This document shows positions 33,886-43,522 of a DNA stretch of 64,000 nt, piece by piece. The number at the start of each line of letters is the position of its first letter. Position 1 is the stretch's first letter. The notes under the pieces are model-generated. The model did no database searches and had not been told where the DNA came from. It worked only from the letters and a program-made list of their open reading frames with translations. Source of the DNA: Desulfoferrobacter suflitae (GTDB lineage Bacteria > Desulfobacterota > Syntrophobacteria > Syntrophobacterales > Syntrophobacteraceae); contig NZ_JAIBKA010000015.1 in the NCBI RefSeq assembly GCF_022603395.1, forward strand, positions 42,309 to 106,308, written 5' to 3'. The translations under genes and the position numbers were made by a program.

Positions 33886-34617
33886 ATGCTGACTCTCAAG
33901 AGCATCCACACCTATTATGGCAGCATCCATGCGCTGAAGGGCGTTTCCCTGCACGTCCGCCCCGGCGAAACGGTGGCTTTGATCGGCGCCAATGGGGCCG
34001 GCAAGAGCACCCTGGTCAGTACCATTTGTGGTCTGGTGAAGCTTCACAAAGGCACGGTGGAATTTCAGGGCAGGAACATCGCCGGGTTTTCGCCCGAAGA
34101 CATCGTGCGGGAAGGAATCGCGCTGGTGCCCGAAGGCCGCCAGATTTTTTCCACTCTGACGGTGGAAGCAAATCTACAGATGGGCGGCTTCATTCATCGC
34201 CACAACAGCCGGCAAATGGCGCAGGATATGAAACGGGTGTACGAACGGTTTCCCATCTTACGGCAGCGCAGTCAGCAACTGGCCGGGACTCTCAGCGGAG
34301 GCGAGCAGCAGATGCTTGCTATCAGCCGCGCCCTCATGGCTCGCCCCAAGCTCCTCATCATGGATGAACCCTCGATGGGGCTGGCACCCCTGGTCATTAA
34401 GGAAATCTTCAAGATCATTCGCGAGCTCAGAGAAGAAGGGCGCACGATCCTCCTGATCGAACAAAATGCTCGCGCGGCTCTGCAGATCTCCGACCGGGGC
34501 TATGTGCTGGAAACCGGCAAAATGGTACTGCAGGGAGAGGGGGCGATGCTGCTGGAGCACCGAGAGGTGAAAAGGGCCTATTTGGGCAAGGGAGCGAAAC
34601 AGATTTGGGAAGCCTGA
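33886..34617 (+). CDS. livF: ABC transporter ATP-binding protein LivF-type
   Basis: The 243-residue ATPase has Walker A IGANGAGKSTLVSTICG, signature TLSGGEQQMLAISRAL, Walker B KLLIMDEPSMGLAP, and the LivF-typical NARAALQISDRGYVLETGK. It pairs with LivG to drive the LivHM permease. It is 22 bases after livG and 34 bases before the CoA-ligase gene, in one operon. Confidence 0.93.
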   Translation: MLTLKSIHTYYGSIHALKGVSLHVRPGETVALIGANGAGKSTLVSTICGLVKLHKGTVEFQGRNIAGFSPEDIVREGIALVPEGRQIFSTLTVEANLQMGGFIHRHNSRQMAQDMKRVYERFPILRQRSQQLAGTLSGGEQQMLAISRALMARPKLLIMDEPSMGLAPLVIKEIFKIIRELREEGRTILLIEQNARAALQISDRGYVLETGKMVLQGEGAMLLEHREVKRAYLGKGAKQIWEA

Positions 34618-34651
34618 CAAAAAATTTGACTGCAAAAGATAGGATTTAGCC

Positions 34652-35959
34652 ATGCCCATTTGGCAACCGGACAAAGAGTGCATGTCCCGGGACCAGCTGC
34701 ACCAGGTACAACTGGAGCGGTTGCAGTCTACCCTGAATCGAGTCTACAGAAATGTCTCCTTCTATCACCGACGCTTTAAAGACATCGGTTTTTCGCCCGA
34801 GGAAGATCTGACCGACGTCAAGGACCTGGAGCGGCTGCCTTTCACCACGAGCCTCGAGGTGAGCGACAGCTACCCCTATGAAATGTTTGCCGTGCCGTTG
34901 CGCGAAGTCGTGCGGGTGCACTCTTCTTCCGGCACCATGACAAATCCTCGGGTAGTCGGCTATACGCGGCAAGATCTCAAAACATGGGGAAACCTGGTGG
35001 CACGCATCCTATCCGCCGCCGGTGTCACGCAGGACGACGTCATCCAGGTGACCTTCAGCTACGGCCTGCTGACCGGGGGCCTCGGCATTCATTACGGAGC
35101 GGAGCTCGTCGGGGCATCGGTACTCCCAACATCTGTGGGACGAACCGAGCGGCAGATCAAGATCATGCAGGATTTCAGAACCACCGTTCTGGTTTCAACC
35201 CCTTCCTACGCCCTGGTGATGGCGGACCATATTGAGGAACTGGGTGTGGATCCCAAAACGTTCTCCCTGAAGTACTGCATCTGTGCCGGTGAGCCCTGGA
35301 GCGAAACGATGCGGCGCGAAATCGAGGCAAGGCTGTTCGTAAAGGTTACCGACAACTACGGCATCAGCGAAGTGATGGGTCCCGGGGTGGCGGGCGAATG
35401 CCTCGAACAGACGGGAATGCATCTGCAGGAAGACCATTTCTATGCCGAAATCATCCATCCACGCACGCAGGAGGTGCTCGAACCGGGGGCCGAGGGCGAA
35501 CTGGTGCTCACCACCCTGACCAAGGAAGCGTTCCCCATGATCCGCTATCGTACCGGAGACCTCTGTCGCCTCATTGCCGAGCCGTGCACATGCGGTAGGA
35601 CGTTCTGGAGGATGAGTCGCATCAAGGGTCGGTGTGACGACGTAGTGGTCATCAAGGGCATCAACATCATACCCGAGCGGGTGGGCGATGTTTTGCAGCA
35701 GGTAAGAGGGCGCAGGCCGGTTTATCAGCTGGTCGCCACCCGCCAGGGCCACAAAGACCAATTGGAGATCCGGGTGGAAGTGAGCGAGGAGTTGTTCTTC
35801 GATAAGATGCGCGAACAGCGTGCCCTGGTCGATGTGATGCGGCAGAAGGTAGCCAACTTCATCGGAATAACACCACGGATCAAGCTGGTGGAAGCGGGTT
35901 CATTGGAAAGAGATGACGGTAAAGTTAAACTCTTTGTGGATCGCCGACAAAATAGTTAG
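34652..35959 (+). CDS. paaK: Phenylacetate-CoA ligase family protein
   Basis: The 435-residue adenylate-forming enzyme activates an aryl acid with ATP and CoA. It has the P-loop-like VRVHSSSGTMTNPRVVGYT, YGISEVMGPGVAGEC, and the Asp of AFPMIRYRTGDLCRL. A cysteine pair in AEPCTCGRTFWRM and the C-terminal swinging domain with the late lysine (RDDGKVKLFVDRR) complete it. PaaK homologues next to ior genes make or salvage aryl-CoA thioesters, or run in reverse to recover ATP from arylacetyl-CoA. The substrate (phenylacetate, hydroxyphenylacetate or indoleacetate) cannot be told apart from sequence. Confidence 0.9.
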   Translation: MPIWQPDKECMSRDQLHQVQLERLQSTLNRVYRNVSFYHRRFKDIGFSPEEDLTDVKDLERLPFTTSLEVSDSYPYEMFAVPLREVVRVHSSSGTMTNPRVVGYTRQDLKTWGNLVARILSAAGVTQDDVIQVTFSYGLLTGGLGIHYGAELVGASVLPTSVGRTERQIKIMQDFRTTVLVSTPSYALVMADHIEELGVDPKTFSLKYCICAGEPWSETMRREIEARLFVKVTDNYGISEVMGPGVAGECLEQTGMHLQEDHFYAEIIHPRTQEVLEPGAEGELVLTTLTKEAFPMIRYRTGDLCRLIAEPCTCGRTFWRMSRIKGRCDDVVVIKGINIIPERVGDVLQQVRGRRPVYQLVATRQGHKDQLEIRVEVSEELFFDKMREQRALVDVMRQKVANFIGITPRIKLVEAGSLERDDGKVKLFVDRRQNS

Positions 35960-35970
35960 TGGAGATTGCA

Positions 35971-37830
35971 ATGCATGAGTTGTTAATGCCTAAAGACGAC
36001 AGAAAACAGCTGCTCCTGGGAAATGAGGCCATCGTGCGCGGCGCCCTGGAAGGCAACGTCAGATTTGTTGCCGCTTACCCGGGAACCCCGTCATCTGAGA
36101 TTATCGACCGTTTTTACCAGGTTGCGGCGGAGGCCGAAGTCTATGTCGAGTATTCCGTCAATGAGAAGGTTTCCATGGAAACCGCCTGCGCCGCAGCAGT
36201 CTCCGGCGTGAGGAGCCTTTGCTCCATGAAGCATGTGGGGCTCAACGTGGCCGCCGATGCTTTCATGACCCTGGCTTATGTGGGAGTCAAGGCGGGCATG
36301 GTCATAGTCGTGGCCGATGATCCCTCTTTGCATTCCAGCCAGAACGAGCAGGACAACCGCTATTATGCCAAGATGGCAGGTGTGCCGATGCTGGAACCGG
36401 CTACGCCGGAAGAGGCCAAAGCCATGACGCTGGCGGCGCTGGATTTGTCAGAAAAATATCAAATTCCCGTTATCCTGCGCACCACGACGCGGGTCAATCA
36501 CTGCCGCGCACCCGTTACCCTGGGATCTCTCCCGGACGAATCACCCAAGGCAAAATTCACCAAGGATCCCTTTAATCTCGTGGTTGTTCCCATGGTGGGT
36601 CGCAAACTGCACCTGGCTCTGCTGGAAAAGCTGCAGAAACTGCAAAAGGAGGCCGAAGAGAGTCCCCTCAACCATTCCACCGGCGACGGCAGATGGGGGG
36701 TCATCACCAGCGGAGTATCTTACCTTTATGTGCTGGATGCCGTCAGAGAGCTTGGTCTCACTGATCGAGTCAAGATTCTCAGGGTAGGTTTCTCTTACCC
36801 TCATCCCAGGAAGACCATCGCAAATTTTCTGCAGGGTCTTGAGAAGGTTCTGGTGGTTGAAGAACTGGAGCCTTTCCTGGAAGAAATCGTCAAGGTGGTG
36901 GCTCAGGAAGAAGGGCTTGCCGTCAAGATCGCCGGTAAAGGAGGCGGGTTGATTCCACGCGCCTTTGAACTTGATTCGGCCAAGGTTAAACAAGCGATGA
37001 AGACCTTTTGGGGAATCGCATATGAGGCTCCCCGGCTATTCAGTGTACCGGAGCTTCCCCAACGCCCCCCCAATCTCTGCCCCGGCTGCCCCCACCGGGC
37101 AACCTATTACTCCGTCAAGAAGGTCTTTGGCGAAGAAGCCGTCTATCCTACTGATATAGGCTGTTATACGCTGGGCTTGCTGCCGCCTCTGGGCATGGCG
37201 GATTTTCTCATCTGCATGGGATCCAGTGTTGCGACCGCCGGAGGGTTCAGCAAAGTTTTGGATCAACCAGTGGTGGCTTTCATCGGCGACTCCACATTCT
37301 TTCATGGCGGCCTGCCGGGACTGGTCAATGCCGTCAGTCATGACCACCGCATCCTCCTGGTGATTCTCGATAATGGAACCACAGCCATGACCGGACACCA
37401 GCCTCACCCCGGAGTGGAATTGACTGCCGAAGGCAAGAAGGCCCCCAAGGTGAGTCTGGAGGGAATCGTGCGCGGCTGCGGCGCAGAGCGCGTGGTGACG
37501 GTGAATCCGCTGCAGACCCAAAAGACTCAGGAAGCTCTGGAGCAGATCCGCAACCAAATGAAGGACCCGGGTGTTTCCGTGCTGATTTCCAAGAGTCCCT
37601 GCCCGCTCTTTGAGCGACGCATGACCCACAAGAAGCAGAAAGTCGTTTTTAAAGTCGACGCCTCCTGCGACCTGTGCAAGAAGTGCCTGACTGAGTTGGG
37701 TTGCCCGGCCTTTGTCTGGGAACAGACCCCAACCCGCGAGTGCATTCAAATCAATGCAGCCCTCTGCAGCGGGTGCAGTGTCTGTGCCCAGATGTGCAAA
37801 TCCATACAACCGGAAAAAATATCCACATAA
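35971..37830 (+). CDS. iorA: Indolepyruvate:ferredoxin oxidoreductase alpha subunit
   Basis: The 619-residue thiamine diphosphate enzyme subunit oxidatively decarboxylates arylpyruvates to aryl-CoA with ferredoxin. The N-terminal domain (LLLGNEAIVRGALEGNVRFV, AAYPGTPSSEI) is the pyrimidine-binding part. The middle has the ThDP-binding GDSTFFHGGLPGLVNA and NGTTAMTGHQPHPG. The C-terminus carries two [4Fe-4S] sites (CDLCKKCLTELGCPAF and CSGCSVCAQMCK). The ATG at 35971 has GGAG seven bases upstream; an upstream GTG overlaps paaK. The enzyme is oxygen-sensitive and implies anaerobic aromatic amino acid breakdown. It pairs with iorB. Confidence 0.95.
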   Translation: MHELLMPKDDRKQLLLGNEAIVRGALEGNVRFVAAYPGTPSSEIIDRFYQVAAEAEVYVEYSVNEKVSMETACAAAVSGVRSLCSMKHVGLNVAADAFMTLAYVGVKAGMVIVVADDPSLHSSQNEQDNRYYAKMAGVPMLEPATPEEAKAMTLAALDLSEKYQIPVILRTTTRVNHCRAPVTLGSLPDESPKAKFTKDPFNLVVVPMVGRKLHLALLEKLQKLQKEAEESPLNHSTGDGRWGVITSGVSYLYVLDAVRELGLTDRVKILRVGFSYPHPRKTIANFLQGLEKVLVVEELEPFLEEIVKVVAQEEGLAVKIAGKGGGLIPRAFELDSAKVKQAMKTFWGIAYEAPRLFSVPELPQRPPNLCPGCPHRATYYSVKKVFGEEAVYPTDIGCYTLGLLPPLGMADFLICMGSSVATAGGFSKVLDQPVVAFIGDSTFFHGGLPGLVNAVSHDHRILLVILDNGTTAMTGHQPHPGVELTAEGKKAPKVSLEGIVRGCGAERVVTVNPLQTQKTQEALEQIRNQMKDPGVSVLISKSPCPLFERRMTHKKQKVVFKVDASCDLCKKCLTELGCPAFVWEQTPTRECIQINAALCSGCSVCAQMCKSIQPEKIST

Positions 37831-37845
37831 CAAGAGGACAATCCG

Positions 37846-38460
37846 ATGCCCCTGGACAACAAAGCTTTTGATGCAATACGCATATTCTTTACCGGAGTGG
37901 GAGGTCAGGGCACTCTGCTGGCCACGCGACTGGTGGGAGAGGCAGCTCTGCAGCAAGGAATCCCCGTTTGCCTGAGTGAAATTCACGGGATGGCTCAAAG
38001 AGGAGGGGTGGTTGAATCTTCAGTTGTTGTTGGAAATAGAGCGAGCCCGACCATTGCGGACGGAGAAGCCGATATCCTGATGGCGTTTGAGCCCCTCGAA
38101 GCCGCACGGGCCCTGCCCAAATGCCGCAAAGAGACGGTGCTCATCACCAGCACGGTTCCCATCGTGCCTTTCACCGTGGCCGTGGGGCAGAGCACCTACC
38201 CGGATTTAGCTCAATTGTATGCGCTACTCGAAGGCAGCGTAGCGCGCCTCATCAAAGTCGAGGCGGCCGTCCTCGCCAGCCGGGCGGGTTCAGAAAAAGC
38301 TGCCAACATCGTGATGACAGGAGTGCTCGCCGCCCTCAACCAACTGCCAATTTCCCGGCAAAACTGGCAGGAGGCGCTGAGAAGAACCATCCCCGAGCGC
38401 TTTTTAGCGCTGAATAAAAAAGCTTTCGAACTGGGCTGGCAATTCGGGTTGCAGGTATGA
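37846..38460 (+). CDS. iorB: Indolepyruvate:ferredoxin oxidoreductase beta subunit
   Basis: The 204-residue subunit is of the gamma-type 2-oxoacid oxidoreductase family. It has RIFFTGVGGQGTLLATRLVG at the N-terminus and the conserved VCLSEIHGMAQRGGVVESSV that completes the active site. ADILMAFEPLEAARAL follows. It lies 15 bases after iorA and ends the visible operon; the next gene is on the other strand. A weak inverted repeat after the stop (38467-38500) could be the terminator. Confidence 0.93.
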   Translation: MPLDNKAFDAIRIFFTGVGGQGTLLATRLVGEAALQQGIPVCLSEIHGMAQRGGVVESSVVVGNRASPTIADGEADILMAFEPLEAARALPKCRKETVLITSTVPIVPFTVAVGQSTYPDLAQLYALLEGSVARLIKVEAAVLASRAGSEKAANIVMTGVLAALNQLPISRQNWQEALRRTIPERFLALNKKAFELGWQFGLQV

Positions 38461-38518
38461 ATTGGTATTTCCTGGGGCAGGCTCATCAGCCTGCCCTGTT
38501 TGATTGTCGCCTGTTCTC

Positions 38519-38758
38519 TCAGTTTTCTTTTTGGATAGCCTCCCTGATTCGGCTGTCGACATATTCCCTGAGCGCTTTTTCAACGCTCGCTTTCGTGGCT
38601 TCGAGCCTGGCGCGTTGTTCCGCAGACTCATAACAGCCGCTGAATTCATTTGCGAGGCCACAGTCCCAGTCATTGCAGGCACTCACCGGAGCACTCTTAA
38701 TTTCTTTCTTGATCTGCAGGTATTGTTCAATTGCATCGAGAATTCTTCCAGAGTCCAT
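38519..38758 (-). CDS. Small protein of unknown function
   Basis: The 79-residue helical protein begins MDSGRILDAIEQYLQIKKEI, has two cysteines in ACNDWDCGL and one in GCYESAEQ, and ends in a charged helix (SVEKALREYVDSRIREAIQK). I do not recognise it. The ATG at 38758 has GGAG six bases upstream and is preferred over 38770. It lies 26 bases downstream of the 1569-residue gene on the same strand and may be cotranscribed with it. Confidence 0.6.
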   Translation of the reverse strand: MDSGRILDAIEQYLQIKKEIKSAPVSACNDWDCGLANEFSGCYESAEQRARLEATKASVEKALREYVDSRIREAIQKEN

Positions 38759-38784
38759 GACTATCTCCATAGGGTTCGCTCGGA

Positions 38785-41700
38785 TCAGGATTCCATCTGT
38801 TGTGATTTGAGGTGGATGAACTCGGCTATCAACGACTCGTATTCTTTACCCACATACGAACGACGGGCCAGCAACTCATGCTTGAGCTCATTCCAGTAAC
38901 CCACAAGACTTTCCCGCGAGGTGAACTCATTGATACGTTGATATATTGAATCCAAATAGCGTTCGCGCAATCGAGTGCGGTGAAAATCGCACATTTCCTC
39001 CAGCAGGGAGCTCTGCTCCTCCGTGAATTGCAGTTCCTGCCGTTTCCCCTCTATTTCCTCCTGAATCGCCTGGAACTCGAAGAAATGCAACGTGGCACTC
39101 AACCGATTCTGGATCTCCCTGAGGGCCGCATCATTGATCTTTTCCTGCTGGAGCCGGTACGCCTCAGCCAGCTCTCGTTCCAGATCCCCGGTATCGTAAG
39201 GGAGCACTTCCTGCAGATTCCGGATCATCGATTTGAACTGCTTGGCGAGCTCCTCATGATTCCACTGAGACTTGAGGGTGTGGATCATTTCATCCAGCTG
39301 CACCGCCTCCTGATAGTGCACTTTGATGGCCGGTTGATGCTGGCTTTGCAGAAAATACAGACCACCATAACATTGCGGCAGGTAAAAGGACTCCTCAACC
39401 TCAGCACAGCTTTCCGGCAGATGGATGTGTTCAAGCAAGAGCTTCAGCACCTCCCGGCGTTGCTCCACCATTTGGCTGATATGGCGAAAGCTGATCAATC
39501 CATTGCGAACCTCTTCGCCAAAATGATGGTGAAACGCGCGAAACGCAATGAGCAACAGCTTCAGACATGCTTTCGGCTGCAAAAAATTACTGAGGGGATG
39601 GAAGTCGTAGATCCTCATTCCAGCCCCGAGGTGATCTAAGCAATAAAGCAGGTAGTTGCGCATTTCCAGTTGGAGTGAACAGACCAGACCTAGAATGGCA
39701 AGGGCGGTTTGCAGCTGCTTTTCAAAAGCAGCCAGTCCGACACTCTTCAGTTTCTTCTTGTGGTATATGAAATTGACGGGCATGTCCAATTCATACATTT
39801 GGATGTCCTGATAATCGACCCAGGTAGCTCCCATCAGTTTCAACAGCCTTTCAACGGCGGCAATCTGGCGCCCTCGCCACAAGGCGGGATCCTCGATATC
39901 ACCATCGATAAATCCGCACTGGCGTGTCGGCTCTACGGTAAACAGGCAGGTTCGCGGAGAATGCGCCGAGGAGTCTGCCAACAGGGCATCCCCGGTTTCC
40001 CGAAACACTTCCTTGAGCCAGGCTTGCCAGTTGCTATTGGATTTTATGATTTCGAGGGCCACGGCCCTGAAAGATAGAAACGTGTCCAGCAGGTCGGCGA
40101 TCATCAGCCCTTCCTGGACGGCAGCGGCAGCCAGGATGGCATGCAGCACAAACGCATCCAGCATGCGGTCGTCTTGGTTGATGGTCAGTTGTTCCAGAGC
40201 CGTGATCGGCTCTTCCCCCTGAACAACATGCCCGAAAAGCCCATGGTAGCGCACCAGCATAATGACCAACTGCTCGACCCGAGCCCCCACCTGGTACTTT
40301 TCAAGCATCCTGGAACCTTCCAGGATCAGTGCTCCGGCTTCGGCATGGGTCCACCAGTCCGCTGCGGCGGGCAACACGTCACCATAAATACCGATCTTGC
40401 CGATCTCCTGAAACAGCAACGCAAGTGTGAGCGCCTGATAAATAGTGGAGCGTTGCTGCACATGATCGACCAAATACTCGAGTGTTTCCATTTGTGCATG
40501 GGTTGCCCCGATACCCTCTTCAGCCAACGGACCGAATTCCTGTTTGGCCAACTGGTAAAACGTGTTGCGGTCCTGGAATGCATTGCGATCCTTGATAATC
40601 AATGCCTGGAATTTTTCCAGACAACGCATGACGTAGGCCCCCAGCGACTGTTTCTGGCGCGTCGGCCAGTTTTCGATAAGGCTGCCAAAGGCTTTAAATT
40701 CCGGCAGGTTGAAGGCGAGAATCTCGGGGCAGTGTTTGGCAAGCACACTGATGTTGTCATAGATTTCCTCAGGAACAAAAATCTGATTACGCAAAACAAA
40801 TTGCAGTCGTTGCTCGAGCTCCTCGATCTCCCGATTCTTGTCACCAACCCCGGCCGCCTGCCCAAGCAGATCACATTGCAGTTCACACCCCTCCCGGTCG
40901 AGATACTGGTGAAAGCTGTCCAGTTCTGAAAAGAGTCGCTCCATATCCTGCAGATTTCTCAGGGAAATGCCACGCAATTCCTGCGATTCGAGATGGGCCA
41001 GCAAGACCTCAATCTGGTGGATGTTTTCATCCACATCCACAAAGGAAACATCAATCGCTCGCGTCTGGTGGTTGTACATCATGCGAATGCCGCTGTCGAA
41101 TATGAAAGCGGGACGGTCTTCCATCAGAGTCTGCTGAATGTCTTCGAAAAATTTTGGCTTCAGCCGATCGATGGGTAGGCGCAGCAGAGTCTCTCTTATC
41201 TTGCTGAGTCGCTGTTCGTAGCGATCTTGGGGGATGCCGGTTAACAGGGGGTTGAAGTTGATGATGTGTCGCTTGGAAGAATTGACTACGATCCAAAGGA
41301 GGATAAAGCCCGCCTTAGTTCCAAGCCTGGGGAAAAGGTGTCCGGTACCGTGAAACTCTGTGTTCAAGAACTGGCGAAAGAAATAGAGCTTCCCAAATAC
41401 GTAGTCTCCCAGGAATTTCTGCTTAAAAAGATCGGCAGTGTGCGCTAATGTCAGGGCTTCTTCAAGTCCGGCCAGTTTGGCCGGCTGATAATCGCAGAAG
41501 ACCTCTTTTTGAAAAATGTTTGCATCAAGAAACTCCTGCCAGCTGTCGAGAAATTCAAACAGATTGAAAAACTTCAACATTTCACGAATCGCTTTGTTTT
41601 GCGCCCCGCCCATGGCGCTGATGCGAATATCGTGCAGCTTTTCCCAATTTAGATTGGGATCGGTAGCAACATAGATGGCATCATCGTAGAGCCGGTACAA

Positions 41701-43494
41701 CTCCCTGGCCTGTTCCCCGGTGAATGCATCCCCAAAAGCGGCGGCTATTTCAGCCATGCTCATGAGCCGGCAGACGCGAAGTTGGCTGAGTATGTCCTGA
41801 TAGTTGCCTTCTTTGGCTTTGTCGGTAATGGGTTGCAGGGTTCGGGCCGGAAGCTTGCCGAACACAATACGACTCATGGTGGTATGCCCGACGACGATGA
41901 GCAGCATTTCCCGCAGTTGCTCGGGCGACAATCCCTGCAAGGAAAGCTTATGGATATTTTCCAGCACGCGGGTGTTCTGACCGTTGATCTGGTCCGGGTT
42001 TAAGCTCTCTCGGATCTTCTCGAGCCGGGGGATTTGTCCGAGCAACTGCAATATGGCCTCAAAATTTCGGTTTCTGGCACGAAACGGATTGGCCAGACGA
42101 GCTCTTTCCAGCTCTGAAAGCTTCGGGAAGTCGTTGTCGCGAATCTGGGCAAGGGTGTGAAGCACGTCCAACATGTAACGGAACGTGTCACGATATTCCG
42201 CTATCAATTGGAGGCTGCATCCCTGCATGCCGGAAGCCTTGACTTCCTCCTCAAGCGAGTCGAGGGAGACTTTCGGCTGCCGCGGACGTCCCACCAAAAC
42301 AGACAGGCTTTCCGGCAACCGGCAGTCCAACTCCAGCCGATCCTGCCAGTGCAGCCGTTTGCGATTGGCGTGCTGGCGCTGACTATAGCTGCTCTCGAAG
42401 TAGGTTTCGACCACCGATTTCCACTTTTTCACCGGATCTTTGATGAAAGCTTGCGGCAACCGAAGATTGAGATAGGGGAGCCGATCAATGTCCTCGATAC
42501 TGAGTTCTTCGGGTTTCCTGGCACCGAGCAGGCGCTTGAGCTGAGGTTCCGAAAAGGCAAACCGGTTCAAGTAATAATGCAAGTCCGAAGTGTGGACTTT
42601 CAGCTCCCCGTCAGAATTCGTTGCATACTTCCTCTTGGTCTTATAAATATGGGTAAATAAGAGAAAAAACTTGAACTCTTCGGTACTCTTAAAACGCGCG
42701 CGGCACAGCTGATCGCCTTTGGGCCCCGCGGAATTGGCCAGCATGACGAGCTTACCGTTGGATTCCAGCAGATCGTAGATCCTGCCCGCCAAATACCCTG
42801 CGTAGTTTATCACCCGCCGCTGAGTCATGGGACTCTTGGCGGCCCTGGGCAATTGCTGCTCGAGCAGAAACTCGAAAATATCCTTGGGGATGACAGCAAT
42901 ATCCAGCGGCAACCGCCAGGAACGGATCTTGTCGATGCTCTCGAAAAGAAAAATTTGGTGGCTGGAGAGCCGCGCCGTCAATTCATGTACGATCAAATCA
43001 TGGCCGGCTGTCAGAAGCCCGATGTCCAACCTTTCGGTGCCGGTTTCCAGGGCATGCTGCAGGATGAGTGCCTCTATCTCATCCCCTTTGGTCTTGATGT
43101 CCCGCAGTGAGTGAGCCACCAGGTTGATGGGAATCAAAAAGTAGCGCTTCCCGGCCGAACTGAAACGAATCAGCAGGCCCAGTTTATGATAGATGGCATT
43201 GAGTTTTTTTGAATGGCGGCCAAGTTCGATGATATCCTGATAGTTGACCCCCTCGAGAAAGTCGGTATCCGCTCTGCTCAAAGCGGTTTGTTCGATCAAG
43301 CCAAGCCCGTAGGCATTGCCGCCCAATCTGCTGGGAAGAAAACTCGGATGGTCTTCGGCGGCAAATGTTCCTATGGGGACATCTTGCGGATCGATGCCGT
43401 AACGCGCATACTCTTCCGGGTTGATCAAGCGGAAGAAGGTGTCCTGCTGATCAAGGTGCTTCGACGGTCGGGATGCCTGCCTTTCCTGCATCAT
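38785..43494 (-). CDS. 1569-residue protein of unknown function
   Basis: I cannot assign a function to this very large soluble protein. An N-terminal region (about residues 85-290) has a Rossmann-like outline (ERLDIGLLTAGHDLIVHELT, IFLFESIDKIRSWRL, GKLVMLANSAGPKG), faintly methyltransferase-like. Around residues 1000-1090 there is a helical domain with ALLFQEIGKIGIYGD and a later WWTHAEAGALIL. This resembles an HD-phosphohydrolase core in which the usual HD pair is replaced by QE, so any activity is doubtful. The last 250 residues are rich in coiled-coil (ELAEAYRLQQEKINDAALRE onward). It has AAGGA upstream and lies 28 bases after the vanZ-like gene. Confidence 0.8.
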   Translation of the reverse strand: MMQERQASRPSKHLDQQDTFFRLINPEEYARYGIDPQDVPIGTFAAEDHPSFLPSRLGGNAYGLGLIEQTALSRADTDFLEGVNYQDIIELGRHSKKLNAIYHKLGLLIRFSSAGKRYFLIPINLVAHSLRDIKTKGDEIEALILQHALETGTERLDIGLLTAGHDLIVHELTARLSSHQIFLFESIDKIRSWRLPLDIAVIPKDIFEFLLEQQLPRAAKSPMTQRRVINYAGYLAGRIYDLLESNGKLVMLANSAGPKGDQLCRARFKSTEEFKFFLLFTHIYKTKRKYATNSDGELKVHTSDLHYYLNRFAFSEPQLKRLLGARKPEELSIEDIDRLPYLNLRLPQAFIKDPVKKWKSVVETYFESSYSQRQHANRKRLHWQDRLELDCRLPESLSVLVGRPRQPKVSLDSLEEEVKASGMQGCSLQLIAEYRDTFRYMLDVLHTLAQIRDNDFPKLSELERARLANPFRARNRNFEAILQLLGQIPRLEKIRESLNPDQINGQNTRVLENIHKLSLQGLSPEQLREMLLIVVGHTTMSRIVFGKLPARTLQPITDKAKEGNYQDILSQLRVCRLMSMAEIAAAFGDAFTGEQARELYRLYDDAIYVATDPNLNWEKLHDIRISAMGGAQNKAIREMLKFFNLFEFLDSWQEFLDANIFQKEVFCDYQPAKLAGLEEALTLAHTADLFKQKFLGDYVFGKLYFFRQFLNTEFHGTGHLFPRLGTKAGFILLWIVVNSSKRHIINFNPLLTGIPQDRYEQRLSKIRETLLRLPIDRLKPKFFEDIQQTLMEDRPAFIFDSGIRMMYNHQTRAIDVSFVDVDENIHQIEVLLAHLESQELRGISLRNLQDMERLFSELDSFHQYLDREGCELQCDLLGQAAGVGDKNREIEELEQRLQFVLRNQIFVPEEIYDNISVLAKHCPEILAFNLPEFKAFGSLIENWPTRQKQSLGAYVMRCLEKFQALIIKDRNAFQDRNTFYQLAKQEFGPLAEEGIGATHAQMETLEYLVDHVQQRSTIYQALTLALLFQEIGKIGIYGDVLPAAADWWTHAEAGALILEGSRMLEKYQVGARVEQLVIMLVRYHGLFGHVVQGEEPITALEQLTINQDDRMLDAFVLHAILAAAAVQEGLMIADLLDTFLSFRAVALEIIKSNSNWQAWLKEVFRETGDALLADSSAHSPRTCLFTVEPTRQCGFIDGDIEDPALWRGRQIAAVERLLKLMGATWVDYQDIQMYELDMPVNFIYHKKKLKSVGLAAFEKQLQTALAILGLVCSLQLEMRNYLLYCLDHLGAGMRIYDFHPLSNFLQPKACLKLLLIAFRAFHHHFGEEVRNGLISFRHISQMVEQRREVLKLLLEHIHLPESCAEVEESFYLPQCYGGLYFLQSQHQPAIKVHYQEAVQLDEMIHTLKSQWNHEELAKQFKSMIRNLQEVLPYDTGDLERELAEAYRLQQEKINDAALREIQNRLSATLHFFEFQAIQEEIEGKRQELQFTEEQSSLLEEMCDFHRTRLRERYLDSIYQRINEFTSRESLVGYWNELKHELLARRSYVGKEYESLIAEFIHLKSQQMES

Positions 43495-43522
43495 GGGTCC
43501 TTCAGATCTATCCTTTCACGCA

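Noticed and set aside
32787..33911. Minus-strand frame of 374 codons
   Set aside because: It is antisense to livM and livG, both of which are clear.
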